Source of the DNA: Desulfobulbaceae bacterium
GTDB lineage: Bacteria; Desulfobacterota; Desulfobulbia; Desulfobulbales; Desulfocapsaceae
Direction of reading: 5' to 3'
DNA: 64,000 nucleotides
Assembly (NCBI GenBank): GCA_008933635.1
Contig: WBUQ01000001.1
Span: 166,692 to 230,691 of the forward strand
In this document: in pieces, positions 42,759 through 52,211 of the stretch
How the letters are laid out: each line of letters starts with the position of its first letter
How positions within the stretch are numbered: the stretch's first letter is position 1
Position numbers and translations under genes: made by a program
Notes under the pieces: generated by a model
The model's database searches: none
Told to the model about the DNA's origin: nothing
What the model saw: only the letters and a program-made list of their open reading frames with translations

Positions 42759-43445
42759 CTATTTGGAAAGGAAAAGTAGCAGGCGGTCAGCCATGTTTTC
42801 AGCCTGGTCGGAAATGCTGCCGAGCCGGTCGATGAGCTTGTACCAGAACATTGCGGAAACGGGGTCGAGATCCTTTTCGGCGACAAACAGCGTTCTGCGG
42901 ACCCGGTGCATGATCGAGTCGATATTGTGCTCGTTGCGTCTGAGTCCGGTTATCATCCCGGAGACCTTCTCCACTTCCAGACCGCCGAATCCCACTTCGA
43001 GCAGTTCGTCGAGCTGCTCGATGATCGCCTTGGCCTCCGAACTGATCTCCATCGTCCCTTCCAGCAGCTCATCGAGGACTTCCTTGATCGCCTCAGGTAC
43101 CTCCATGTCGCGGTAGCAGAGGATCTGACCTATCTCTTCGACGGTGTCGGCGATATGGTCCTGATCGGCCATGAGACCGAGCAGGTCTTCCCGGTCAACG
43201 GGCAGAAAGAGTGATTTGGGCATGCTCAGGCGAAAAGTGTTCTTGATCCTGTCCGCCTCCGACTCGAGCTGGTCGATCTGGGCGGCGAAATCGCGAACCT
43301 GCTCGAGATCCTTGCGGTACAGGGCGTCGAAAAGAGGTGGCATGAGGCAGATGCAGGAAAAGACCGTCCGCATATGCGCCTGTATGGGCTTGAAAGGGGA
43401 TTGCCGCATGAGACCGGCAAGTGAGGGTTTCTTCAGAAGTGACAT
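42759..43445 (-). CDS. DUF47 (PhoU-like) phosphate-transport regulator
   Basis: 228 residues from the ATG at 43445, chosen for its GGAGGA ribosome binding site; an in-frame ATG at 43475 is weaker. All-helical, with the family pattern LRDFAAQIDQLESEAD-like helices (EQVRDFAAQIDQLESEADRI) and a second three-helix bundle (EVEKVSGMITGLRRNEHNI). DUF47 proteins bind metals and are thought to regulate the adjacent PiT permease. First gene of the two-gene unit. Confidence 0.9.
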   Translation of the reverse strand: MSLLKKPSLAGLMRQSPFKPIQAHMRTVFSCICLMPPLFDALYRKDLEQVRDFAAQIDQLESEADRIKNTFRLSMPKSLFLPVDREDLLGLMADQDHIADTVEEIGQILCYRDMEVPEAIKEVLDELLEGTMEISSEAKAIIEQLDELLEVGFGGLEVEKVSGMITGLRRNEHNIDSIMHRVRRTLFVAEKDLDPVSAMFWYKLIDRLGSISDQAENMADRLLLFLSK

Positions 43446-43633
43446 GGACGGATTCCTCCTTTGGAGAATGTTCACACACTGTTGGAGATGTGGATGTCGG
43501 ATCGCGCAACTATACCAGAGTCTCTGCGGGACGTCTGCCGAACTTTAAGGATTCGATGTGAATTGTGTTTGGGAATTCTTGGTGAAATAGTTGTCTGGTC
43601 TTCAGAGTTGCCGGTATCGAGCTTTTGAGGCGA

Positions 43634-45733
43634 TCACTTGGCGGGAGGAAGTCGCAGCCGGTTGATGATCTTCGTCAGGGGTTCGGAAGGGTAGCTGATC
43701 GGGACGAATTTGTTCCTGATGACGATGAAGATGCTGGGACCTTCCTTATGGGCGCTGTAGATAATGTGGTGGCCTTTTATCACTCCGGCGTTTTTCCAGA
43801 AACTGCCAAAGGGGTCGAGAGGGGTGTGGCCGACGATGAGCCTGGTTCCTTTGGGAAGACCGAGGCCGGTTCGAAACCGCTTTACATCGCCCTTGGTATA
43901 GCCAGAAGTCAGGGAGTTGGCGAGCTGCAGGCGGCTGGTCGTCAGATCGTGGGCCAACTGCGGGTCACGGCGGATGTTGATGATATCCTCGCGACTGGCG
44001 GCGGTGCGGGGCGGGCCGGCATGGCAGGCGATATACGAGGATGACAGGGCGACATAGGGCAGGAGATCGTAGAATCTTTCCATTTCCTGAACATAGTCGT
44101 TACCGCGCAGTTCCTGCAGCCGGTTGCGCATGAGCAGCCCCTGGGATATCCCTCCTTTGCTGAGCTGGGGATCGAAGCTGTCATGATTGCCTCGCAGGTA
44201 GAAGACATTGGCCGGGTACTGCAGCTTGAGGCCGAGGATCAGATCCATCATCAGGATCGAGCTGTCCATGTCCTCCATCTCGTCGGCCATCTCCGAATGG
44301 ACGGCATCACCAAGGATGATGAGTTTGATGGCATTGCTGTTGAGACAGTCGAGCAGGCAGTTTTCGCTGAGGATCTTCAGCAGGTTGTCAACCTGGGCGT
44401 GCATATCGCCGATAATGGCAGGCGGGGTTGATGCGGGTAGCTCGATCAGCCCGCCTGGACGGCCATCGTTGTCATGGACTCGGTATGGTTCATTTTCCAG
44501 CAGGGCGTTGACTGTTCGCAGGAGAACAAGTGCCTTAGAAGCAGGAAGGAGGGAGATGGATCCGCCAAACAGATTCTTTAATCGGATCAGTGCAGCATGT
44601 CTGCTGGCGGGCATCCTCTCCCGGAGGTCGAGATTCTCTCTCCGAACCAGGCTCACCCCATGTATTTCATCAAGGGGGGAGATCAGCAGGTCTCCCCGCT
44701 GATTGGTCAGTGTCAGATGCCTCTTGGCGACATGCTTGGGGAAGTGGAAAATTTCGTCGAGTTCCTTGGTGGACCGACCGATGACCACGGTTTCACCTAC
44801 CCGGATACGGGCGAAACCATCCATCGCCGTGGTATGACAGCCTCCCGGCAGGTGGATCAGCCAGTTCTTCTTGACGGCTTTCTTGTTCACTCCGAGAGTG
44901 ATCTCGGGGGAAAATCGCAGACGGAATTCACCGAGAAGCATATCGAACGATTTGCCGTCATGGGCGATCCTGCTGCTGCCCTTGATCCGCTGCACCTCAT
45001 TTGTCAGGGTCAGCCATGAGGCAGGTGTCCGCAGACCGAAAATCCACTTCCATCCTGCCGCGGTCTTCAGGCTGGGTCGGGAGGGGCGGGCGATCACGGC
45101 CCATGGCGGGACATTGGTGGCGTTGTGCTCATTGATCCGCATGGGCGGGTTGCTGAGACCCTTACGGATATAAACATGGATGCCCGCCCTGTGCATATAG
45201 AGGGCAACGTGACGATAGATGGCGATCTGCTGCTCTACCATCTCAAGAGACAGATTGTCGTCGACGGGGAAATATCCCTGACTCTGCCTGGCCTGACGCT
45301 GGCTGAAGACAACTTCCGGTTCCGGTATCAGGAACTCGAAGATATAGCGATCCCGCCAGTTGGTCGAAAAAGGGCCGTCACCGGCGGGTGGAATTCTGAT
45401 GCGGGAGAGCTCAAGCGCCGGTCGCGGCTGACAGTCGAGATAATCCTTGTCGAAAACCGTCAAAGCTTCGGCTATCCCCTCGAAGGGGAGACCGAGATGG
45501 ATCTCCCTGGGTCTGTAGACCAGCGACTGGTTTTTCCACCAGTTGTTCTGGGTGAGGTCGATATATCCCTCGTTCGGCCATCCTCTTATCTGGTTGATAT
45601 AATATGATTTTCCTGCACCAGGGGGGCCGGTGATGACGAGCTGGAGGAATTCCAGACCGATCGGCAAAGATATACCGCGGATGTTCTGGAGCTCCTTGAT
45701 GGGGCTGAGAATTTTCTTGAGAGGATCATTCAT
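43634..45733 (-). CDS. P-loop / FHA-like / metallophosphatase fusion
   Basis: A 699-residue protein joining three parts. A P-loop GPPGAGKSYYINQIRG lies at residues 36-51. A segment TVVIGRSTKELDEIFHFP then VAKRHLTLTNQRGDLLISPL at about 318-360 looks like a forkhead-associated (phosphothreonine-binding) domain. The C-terminal third is a PPP-type phosphoesterase: IIGDMHAQVDNLL, LIILGDAVHSE, VFYLRGNHDSFDP, YIACHAGPPRT and LIVGHTPLDPFG, the full metal-site set. Such a layout suggests a regulatory Ser/Thr phosphatase. It stands alone, convergent with nothing close. The combination is unusual; the FHA part is less certain. Confidence 0.75.
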   Translation of the reverse strand: MNDPLKKILSPIKELQNIRGISLPIGLEFLQLVITGPPGAGKSYYINQIRGWPNEGYIDLTQNNWWKNQSLVYRPREIHLGLPFEGIAEALTVFDKDYLDCQPRPALELSRIRIPPAGDGPFSTNWRDRYIFEFLIPEPEVVFSQRQARQSQGYFPVDDNLSLEMVEQQIAIYRHVALYMHRAGIHVYIRKGLSNPPMRINEHNATNVPPWAVIARPSRPSLKTAAGWKWIFGLRTPASWLTLTNEVQRIKGSSRIAHDGKSFDMLLGEFRLRFSPEITLGVNKKAVKKNWLIHLPGGCHTTAMDGFARIRVGETVVIGRSTKELDEIFHFPKHVAKRHLTLTNQRGDLLISPLDEIHGVSLVRRENLDLRERMPASRHAALIRLKNLFGGSISLLPASKALVLLRTVNALLENEPYRVHDNDGRPGGLIELPASTPPAIIGDMHAQVDNLLKILSENCLLDCLNSNAIKLIILGDAVHSEMADEMEDMDSSILMMDLILGLKLQYPANVFYLRGNHDSFDPQLSKGGISQGLLMRNRLQELRGNDYVQEMERFYDLLPYVALSSSYIACHAGPPRTAASREDIINIRRDPQLAHDLTTSRLQLANSLTSGYTKGDVKRFRTGLGLPKGTRLIVGHTPLDPFGSFWKNAGVIKGHHIIYSAHKEGPSIFIVIRNKFVPISYPSEPLTKIINRLRLPPAK

Positions 45734-45996
45734 TGGTGGTCAGAGGGCAGGCATATACCTGATACTTAATGTGGGTGGTGCGGTCTGTCAATGTTCAGTC
45801 GGTGGATTACGTTGTTCCCTTGGTGTTGACGTGTCTGTATCGGGAATATTGTGTTGTCAGGTCCATATTCGGGATTACAGGCCGGAACAGGTCGTCCCCT
45901 TGGACTCTCACAGAGTTTTTTTGCATTGCCGCCAAACTTGTTGCACAATAGAGGCAGGCGGAAAGTGCGAGAACTTTTCTTTAAGGGAGGCCGAAG

Positions 45997-46353
45997 ATGA
46001 AACGGAACTGGTTTGGAGTATACGGGATGTTGATTGCCATGATCTGGGCCGGAACGACCCTTGCGGGATGCGGCGGTGGCGCAGCCAGTCATTACGGTTC
46101 TGCATCCATCATATCCGAGCCGCCTGATGCTACTGTTGTCAACCTGGAAGACGGTTCGACCATCGGCAGCACCCCCTTGCAATACACGTGGGAAACGGAG
46201 GATGTGTCTGAGAAATACATCCAGCTCAAGCTGAACGCCACCGGATATGAGGTGCAGGTAACCGAATTTTTTCTCAATTCCCGCCACGGAAGTAAGGAGA
46301 GCGCCGAAAAGACTCCTCAGATCATTCACGTCAAAATGAAGCTGGCCGAGTGA
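45997..46353 (+). CDS. small PEGA-like lipoprotein
   Basis: A 118-residue protein with a lipoprotein signal: basic start, hydrophobic stretch MLIAMIWAGTTLAGC, lipobox cysteine at residue 24. The mature part SIISEPPDATVVNLEDGSTI then GSTPLQYTW matches a PEGA-type beta domain found in surface proteins. The ribosome binding site is gggagg. Probably anchored in the outer or inner membrane facing the periplasm. Divergent from the phosphatase gene; no clear pathway. Confidence 0.8.
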   Translation: MKRNWFGVYGMLIAMIWAGTTLAGCGGGAASHYGSASIISEPPDATVVNLEDGSTIGSTPLQYTWETEDVSEKYIQLKLNATGYEVQVTEFFLNSRHGSKESAEKTPQIIHVKMKLAE

Positions 46354-46515
46354 CTCTCCTCAGTCCCGCTCTGGATCGTCGTCAATGGTGAAACAGTGGC
46401 CAGGAGACACCGCCTGGTAATTCTCCTGGAGTCAGGGCAGCCGGTCGGATCACCATTGTGTCATCGTTGAATCCGGCCCGGCTGTCTTGTCCCTGACCTG
46501 CTTGTCCGGGAAGCC

Positions 46516-47130
46516 CTAGCTGATTGCAATGACCTTGTCGGCAAACTGAGTGGCCATGACGATGTCCAGCATGTTGGTGGTGCTCCCGACTTTTTTCTCG
46601 GCTGTCAGCCCAAAGTGCTCAAGACAGGTCCCGCAGGCGAGGACAATGACGCCGGCCTGTTCATACCCCTGCAGCTCACTGAGGACGGGGGATGACGCGG
46701 TCGTCAGTTTCACCCCGCTGTTCACGAAGATCAGCTGCCAGAGGTTGTCTCCCATCTCTTTCAGTGTCTTCAGGTAATTGATCATCAATTTCCGGCCGAG
46801 TTCATCATCTCCAGAACCGAAACGGTCACTCGTGATCAACACCAGGTTTTTCTGGCCGGCATGGTGTTCCGGCCGGTTCTCCGTCACGGCGTCCTCCCGG
46901 GCTGAAGATGCCTGCTGTTCAGCCGTCAGCCTGAACAGACCTCCTTCCTGCTCTCCCGTCACCGAATATCCCCTGGAGCGGAGAAACCGGCTGACATTTT
47001 CGTTGGAGGCCTCGTTGTCGACCAGTACCGTCAATGCCTGCAGGTTTTGCCGTTCGACCGCATCCTTTACCAGCAGTACCGGGGCCGGGCAAGCCAGGCC
47101 GCACGCGTCAATTGTTGTTGCCATGGACAT
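46516..47130 (-). CDS. yedF: YedF-type sulfurtransferase-like selenium metabolism protein
   Basis: A 204-residue protein. Residues 1-72 are a TusA-like domain with the conserved IDACGLACPAPVLLVKDAV (CPxP motif). The second half is a DsrE-like domain: NLVLITSDRFGSGDDELG, WQLIFVNSGVKL and VIVLACGTCLEHFGL. This two-domain form is the family annotated as selenium metabolism protein YedF, found in selenium-using anaerobes; the biochemical role is unproven, but TusA and DsrE relatives carry sulfur as persulfide. It is the last gene of the eleven-gene operon, 7 bases after the zinc-ribbon gene. Confidence 0.9.
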   Translation of the reverse strand: MSMATTIDACGLACPAPVLLVKDAVERQNLQALTVLVDNEASNENVSRFLRSRGYSVTGEQEGGLFRLTAEQQASSAREDAVTENRPEHHAGQKNLVLITSDRFGSGDDELGRKLMINYLKTLKEMGDNLWQLIFVNSGVKLTTASSPVLSELQGYEQAGVIVLACGTCLEHFGLTAEKKVGSTTNMLDIVMATQFADKVIAIS

Positions 47131-47137
47131 ACTCCCA

Positions 47138-47344
47138 TCATTTCATTTTATCTAATGAACACATGACGTTTTCCACATCATACGTATGTTTCTCGCCGCA
47201 CAGGGGGCAGGACGGCAGCACGACCTTCCCCTTCAGTTCCCTCTCCCCTTTTTCGTTGCGGGTGATGACGTGTCCGAGCTCAAGGGAATACTCGCTGGAC
47301 TCGAAAATCTCGTTCTTCCTCGGACATTTGAAAAACAAATTCAT
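47138..47344 (-). CDS. small zinc-ribbon protein of the importer operon
   Basis: 68 residues from the ATG at 47344, which overlaps the stop of the permease gene by 4 bases (ATGA) and so fixes the start; a longer frame from 47404 exists. It has FFKCPRKNEIF near the N-terminus and VLPSCPLCGEKHTYD in the second half, paired cysteines as in a metal-binding ribbon. No family recognised. The tight coupling to the permease and yedF genes suggests a role in the same pathway. Confidence 0.75.
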   Translation of the reverse strand: MNLFFKCPRKNEIFESSEYSLELGHVITRNEKGERELKGKVVLPSCPLCGEKHTYDVENVMCSLDKMK

Positions 47345-48414
47345 CTGTCTCTGTCCTTCTGTCGGTTGAGAATGCCGTCCGCTCCCCTTCGCTGCAGATT
47401 GCACACCAGGGCGACGGCGATTGTGCCGTAGGCGACAAAACTACGAAAATACTCGCCCAGGGCTGGATTGCCAAAAAGATTCTGACCGGCCTGGGGTGAT
47501 ACAACAAACAGGGTGTGGAACAGGACGATGCCGATCAGGGCATGGCGGACCCGGGCCTCGGAGACAGTTGCCCCGCCGGCAAGCAGGGCGGCGCAGGAGA
47601 AGATATCGGTGTTCAGGTGCGCTGTATATACATTAAGCATGCCGATGTTCTGAATGAAGATGATATGTCCCAGGCAGGCGATGACGGTTGAGAGAACGAT
47701 CGCCATGATGCGGATGCGGCTGGAGTCGAGACCGAGCAGTTCCACCCTGTCACCGCGGAATCCGACTGCGGCGAAGTGCTTGCCGAGCCGGGTGTGGAGG
47801 ATGTATTTCACCGTTGCGGCCATGCCGCAGACGACAAGGAACATGAAAAGCGGTATTTCGATCTCTCCGAGGTGGACAAGCCAGATGGAATCGAGCAGGT
47901 TCCGGAAATGTTGAAGATCGACCATGTTGCGGATGCCTGTCCCCCGTGACAGCATCATCTCTGTGTTGTGCGGGGTGATGATCGTGCCATAGCCGACCAT
48001 GAAGACCAGTTGATAGATGCTGGTGGCGAGGAAACCGATAAGGATGGTGGTGATCATTTCCCGCCCCCGTGCCCTGTTCAGGCAGACTCCGATAAAGTAT
48101 CCGAGGATGACAGAGAGGGTCACCCCGACAGCGGCAATCAGCAGGAGGCTCTCCGCTCCCGGCAATTGGTAATCGACGGCGAGCACCAGGCCGACCTGGG
48201 CGCAGATCGCGCCGACGACAATGGCGAAGTTGAGTCCCATTCCGGCGGTGACCGGGATGATCAGGGCGAGGACCATGACTCCGTCCCGGATAAAGCGGGT
48301 AATGATCTCGTTGCAGACGAAGGCCGGACGCATTCCTGAAACCGAGAGGGCAGCGAGCGACAGAACGGCAAACAACAGAGTGACCGGATTACATCGCCGG
48401 GCAAGGCTTTCCAT
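47341..48414 (-). CDS. sugar/nucleoside-type ABC transporter permease
   Basis: 357 residues from the ATG at 48414 (ribosome binding site GGAGGAAG; ATGs upstream at 48441 and 48432 are weaker). An all-hydrophobic protein with about nine membrane segments and the BPD_transp_2 pattern (LALIIPVTAGMGLNFAIVVG and GREMITTILIGFLATSIYQL). This is the branched-chain amino acid/ribose/nucleoside permease family. It overlaps the other permease gene by 26 bases. The two would form a heterodimeric channel served by the ATPase and the DUF3798 binding protein. Confidence 0.88.
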   Translation of the reverse strand: MESLARRCNPVTLLFAVLSLAALSVSGMRPAFVCNEIITRFIRDGVMVLALIIPVTAGMGLNFAIVVGAICAQVGLVLAVDYQLPGAESLLLIAAVGVTLSVILGYFIGVCLNRARGREMITTILIGFLATSIYQLVFMVGYGTIITPHNTEMMLSRGTGIRNMVDLQHFRNLLDSIWLVHLGEIEIPLFMFLVVCGMAATVKYILHTRLGKHFAAVGFRGDRVELLGLDSSRIRIMAIVLSTVIACLGHIIFIQNIGMLNVYTAHLNTDIFSCAALLAGGATVSEARVRHALIGIVLFHTLFVVSPQAGQNLFGNPALGEYFRSFVAYGTIAVALVCNLQRRGADGILNRQKDRDR

Positions 48415-49435
48415 TTCTTCCTCCAGCATGCAGCATGGCAAAAAGGATGACGCCGTTGGTCAGCAGCAGCCGGAAAATCTCGGCCATTTCCGGGACAAGC
48501 AGATCGTTGGCCAGCGGACCGGACAGGATATACATGGTGTGAAACAGAAATGTCCCGATGATGACGTTGAGAACGGAGGTCCGACCGGCGATGCTGCCGC
48601 CGATCAGGAGAGCGGAGGCAGCCGGGAAGGCCAGCATCATGGGGGCGTCATACAGTTCGATAAAGCCGTAGCTCTGGGCATAGACACAGATGCCGACCGC
48701 ACCGATGACGGTTGACAGAATGGTTGCCAACTGGCGCATCCAGTCGATATCGATCCCGCAGAGCCTGGCATATCCTTCATTTTCCCCGACCGCCTGCATC
48801 GCTTTACCGGTTGCGCTCCTGAAAAAGAGATGGACCAGCAGGCAGCTGCAGGCAAAAAACAGCAGCAGGCCGCAGGGGATGACGAAGGGGCCGATTTCCA
48901 GTGGCAGGAAGTCGTTCAGGATCTTCGCGAAAGAGCTCTTCAGACCGATGGTCGGCCGCATACCCTTGCCGCCGATGGGCCAGAGCATGGCTGGATTGGT
49001 GAAAGGGGCCGTCGCCCAGAAGAAATTGGTCAATGGAATGAATGAAAATCCGATAAAGGTGGCGGTGATCTCCTCTCTGCCCCTGACCCGGTTGAGGATC
49101 CGGCCGAAAACAGAGCCGAAGATCACGGCGATGACGGCCGCCATCAGTACCGCCGCAACGAAACCGGTCAAGCCGGTCATTTTCCAGTTCACGGTCAGAC
49201 ACATCCCGAGCAGGCCGGCAACGACCGCGACCGGCAGGCCGAAGTTGATGCCGATACCGGCATTGAGCATCGGTACCAGTGACAGAACCAGAACCCCGTT
49301 CATCGCCAGGCGGACCAGGGCGTCGTTGATGACCCATGACAGCGGGATCTTCAACCAGATTGCTCCGCCCATCATCAGAGCCAGGAAGAGGGCGATCACC
49401 AGCTGGGGAATGTGCTGTCTGGGTGCATTCATCAC
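48389..49435 (-). CDS. sugar/nucleoside-type ABC transporter permease
   Basis: A 348-residue membrane protein of the same family as its neighbour (LVLSLVPMLNAGIGINFGLP and GREEITATFIGFSFIPLTNF). The two differ clearly in sequence, so they are subunits of one heterodimer and not a recent copy. It starts inside the stop of the ATPase gene (4-base overlap) and its end overlaps the next permease. Inner membrane. Confidence 0.88.
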   Translation of the reverse strand: MMNAPRQHIPQLVIALFLALMMGGAIWLKIPLSWVINDALVRLAMNGVLVLSLVPMLNAGIGINFGLPVAVVAGLLGMCLTVNWKMTGLTGFVAAVLMAAVIAVIFGSVFGRILNRVRGREEITATFIGFSFIPLTNFFWATAPFTNPAMLWPIGGKGMRPTIGLKSSFAKILNDFLPLEIGPFVIPCGLLLFFACSCLLVHLFFRSATGKAMQAVGENEGYARLCGIDIDWMRQLATILSTVIGAVGICVYAQSYGFIELYDAPMMLAFPAASALLIGGSIAGRTSVLNVIIGTFLFHTMYILSGPLANDLLVPEMAEIFRLLLTNGVILFAMLHAGGRNGKPCPAM

Positions 49436-50997
49436 TGCAGCACCGGTTCCCCGGAGATCGCTTGGGTGAACAGCAGGTCATCGGCAGCGGGGTCGAGAAT
49501 GGCATGGAGCCGGCCCCGGTACAAGACTGCAATCCGGTCGCATATTCGCTTCAGCTCATCCAGCTCGCTTGAGGCGATGACGATGGTCGTGCCCTCGCTG
49601 TGATTGACATCGAGAAACAGGTTGAGGATGCGCTCCTTGGCAGCGATGTCGATGCCGCGGGTCGGTTCGTTGACGATCAGCAGCTGCGGGGAGAGGGTCA
49701 GGGCATGGGCGATACGGACCTTTTGCTGGTTGCCGCCGCTCAGGTTGCCGACCGATTGCAGAGGACCGGTGCAGCGGATATCGTACTCAGCGATGCAGTG
49801 CTCGGCATGCCGGCGGATCGCCTTCTGGTCGGGCACCTGCAGCCAATGCGGCCAATGGGGATGGTGAAACCGTTTGTTGTGATGCAGGGCGGCAAAGACG
49901 ATATTGTCCATGATCGTATGCTGCAGAAGCAGGCCCAGCTGGCTGCGTTCCTCGGAGAGGAAGAAGAGTCCTTTTCTGATCATTGCCGCACAAGGAGAGG
50001 ATGAACAGTCCTCGCCAGCCAGGCGTAGCCTGCCGCAAAAGGGTACCTGACCGATAACTCCGGCACCGAATGCCAGCTTTCCATGTCCCGACAGACTGAT
50101 GATGCCGAGGATCTCGTTGCGGTGGACATCAAGATCGAGGCCATGCAGTTCTTCGCCGGCCATGCGGACGCGGAAATCCCGGACCGACAGGATAGGGGGT
50201 GAATCTGTGTGGCGTTGAGTCCTGCTGACTTTGACGACAGACTCTCTCACCATCAGGCGGGTGACGGTGTCGATGGAACTGTCCCGGGCGGCACAGCATG
50301 AGACGACTCTTCCTTCCCGCAGTACTGTCAGCCTGTCGCAGAGCTGCAGAATCTCCTGCAGGCGGTGGGAGACGAAGAGGATAGCAATCCCCTTGTCCGC
50401 CAGGGAGCGGAGTGTTGTCAGGAGTTGATCCGTGTCGGCAGTGTTCAGGATCGCAGTCGGTTCGTCGAGCAGCAACAGCCTGAGATCGTCTCTCGATATC
50501 TCACGCGCTATTTCAATGAATTGCCTGACATTCATGGAAAGGCGGCCAGTTGTCTGGTCGGGGTCGAGATCGAGGTTGAGGCGGTGCAGGGTCTGTCGTG
50601 CCGCCATTGCACTGCTCGTCCTGTCGACAAGGGAGAATTGGCGGGGAAAAAGCGCATCAATGAAGGGGTAACCCTTTTCGCGGGAGATCAGGATATTTTC
50701 GGCTACCGTCATCTCCGGTATCAAGGCGAATTCCTGGTGCACCATGCCTATTCCGCACCTGATGGCCTGACATGGAGAGGAGAACCTGCGGACCCGGCCG
50801 TCGAGAAGATATGTGCCGTCGTACCCACCGGTCTCTTGGATGGTCGTACTGCCGAACAGGATGTTCAGCAGGGTGCTCTTGCCCGAGCCGTTCAGGCCGA
50901 CCAGCCCGTGTATTTCCCCGGCGCCAATCTCCATGCTGACCGACTCCAGAGCCGTTTCCGGACCGAAGCGCTTGTTGATGTTCCTCAGTTCCAGCAT
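49432..50997 (-). CDS. RbsA-like double ATP-binding protein
   Basis: 521 residues from the ATG at 50997 (MLELRNINKRFG); a TTG at 51090 that overlaps the previous stop would add 31 residues that do not fit the family. It has two ABC domains. The first has Walker A GLNGSGKSTLLNILFG, signature LSMNVRQFIEIAREIS (changed from LSGGQ) and Walker B LLLLDEPTAIL. The second has a changed Walker A (SLSGHGKLAFGAGV) with a good signature NLSGGNQQKVRIAHAL and LLIVNEPTRGID. This asymmetry is normal for the ribose/nucleoside importer type. Confidence 0.9.
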   Translation of the reverse strand: MLELRNINKRFGPETALESVSMEIGAGEIHGLVGLNGSGKSTLLNILFGSTTIQETGGYDGTYLLDGRVRRFSSPCQAIRCGIGMVHQEFALIPEMTVAENILISREKGYPFIDALFPRQFSLVDRTSSAMAARQTLHRLNLDLDPDQTTGRLSMNVRQFIEIAREISRDDLRLLLLDEPTAILNTADTDQLLTTLRSLADKGIAILFVSHRLQEILQLCDRLTVLREGRVVSCCAARDSSIDTVTRLMVRESVVKVSRTQRHTDSPPILSVRDFRVRMAGEELHGLDLDVHRNEILGIISLSGHGKLAFGAGVIGQVPFCGRLRLAGEDCSSSPCAAMIRKGLFFLSEERSQLGLLLQHTIMDNIVFAALHHNKRFHHPHWPHWLQVPDQKAIRRHAEHCIAEYDIRCTGPLQSVGNLSGGNQQKVRIAHALTLSPQLLIVNEPTRGIDIAAKERILNLFLDVNHSEGTTIVIASSELDELKRICDRIAVLYRGRLHAILDPAADDLLFTQAISGEPVLQ

Positions 50998-51086
50998 GGC
51001 GTTCAACTTTCCACCCGGATGAGATCGCCGGGGTAGCGGGGCCGATCCGGGTGGATTTTGGAATTGGACCTCTGTGAGGAGACGAA

Positions 51087-52196
51087 TCAATAGATGATCG
51101 AATCCATGATGATCAGATAATAGTTGTCCAGCTCCGGTTTCATTCGGTTGAAGGCGACATCGACTCCGGCGACTGTCTTCGCGGTTTTCTTCAACTCTGC
51201 TGTATCAAAATCCTTGGTCCTGCCCTCAATCGTTTCGATAGCGAGTTCGGTCGAGAATTCAGGAAAGAAATATCCGACCGGCACCGGCCAGGTGGAAAGC
51301 CGGCCGGTCATGCCGGCTGCTGCGGCCTTCTCTTTGATGGTGGCGTTGATCTTGTCGAAATTGCCGGCGTCCTCCTTGGTGATCTCAAGCTCCATGGCCG
51401 CCGGGTATCCTTGGGTCGGGGTCGGGCAGCATTGTTCCGGCATAATGAATTTCAGCTCGAGGGCTTTGGCGATGATTACGTCCTGCATCGGGCAGTTCGT
51501 GCCGAAGATGGCGGTATCCTTGCCGTATCTCGCGATCTGGCGCGGGATGTCCTCCTGCAGGAACTGGAGCATTGGAGAGGGGCCGGCACCGGTGGTCGGG
51601 TCAGGAGTAGTGACCTCGACGAATTGCATGCCGAGTTTGCCGCAGGTCGTCTTCATCATATCGCGGCGCTTGGCCAGGACCTCCTTGGCCATATGGGTCG
51701 GAAACGAATAGTGGATGAAGGTCCTGGCTCCCATCTGCTGGGCCTTGGTCGGGATGCTGATGCCACGTTGCACCCAGTCGGTATCGAGCGCCAGATCGAC
51801 ATATTTGGCCATCATGTCCGGATCGTCCCAGATCGGTGCGGTGATCACCAGCATCTCGGGCCGCTTTTCCTTGATTTTCTGAATGGCCGGCAGGATCCCG
51901 GAATAGCCGGCGCAGATGACGATGGCTTTCACCTCCGGATCGTCGCCAAGCCCCAGGATCTGGGTGATGGCGGTCTCCTGTTCTTCGCTGAAGTTGTCCG
52001 GCAGGGTGATGTGCTTGATCATGCCGGGGTGCTTTTCGCTGGTCCGCACCGCGCCGCGGAACTCGTCCTCGCTGGCGGACAGGGTCGGCGTGACGATGCC
52101 GATCTTGTATGTATCAGCCGCGGTCGAGATGCCTGAGAGCAGGCACAAGGAGACGGCAAGGCAGATTGCAGAAATGGTCAGGTTACGAATCATCAT
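51087..52196 (-). CDS. DUF3798 periplasmic binding protein
   Basis: A 369-residue protein with a cleavable signal peptide (LTISAICLAVSLCLLSGIST, cut after ADT-type site near residue 27). The mature part YKIGIVTPTLSASEDEFRGA and VKAIVICAGYSGILPAI, then CPTPTQGYPAAMELEI, matches the DUF3798 family, which is related to periplasmic sugar-binding proteins but of unknown ligand. It precedes the ATPase and permease genes and follows the double-cubane reductase by 15 bases, so its ligand is likely the substrate processed by that enzyme set. Confidence 0.85.
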   Translation of the reverse strand: MMIRNLTISAICLAVSLCLLSGISTAADTYKIGIVTPTLSASEDEFRGAVRTSEKHPGMIKHITLPDNFSEEQETAITQILGLGDDPEVKAIVICAGYSGILPAIQKIKEKRPEMLVITAPIWDDPDMMAKYVDLALDTDWVQRGISIPTKAQQMGARTFIHYSFPTHMAKEVLAKRRDMMKTTCGKLGMQFVEVTTPDPTTGAGPSPMLQFLQEDIPRQIARYGKDTAIFGTNCPMQDVIIAKALELKFIMPEQCCPTPTQGYPAAMELEITKEDAGNFDKINATIKEKAAAAGMTGRLSTWPVPVGYFFPEFSTELAIETIEGRTKDFDTAELKKTAKTVAGVDVAFNRMKPELDNYYLIIMDSIIY

Positions 52197-52211
52197 TTTC
52201 CTCCCAAGGGT

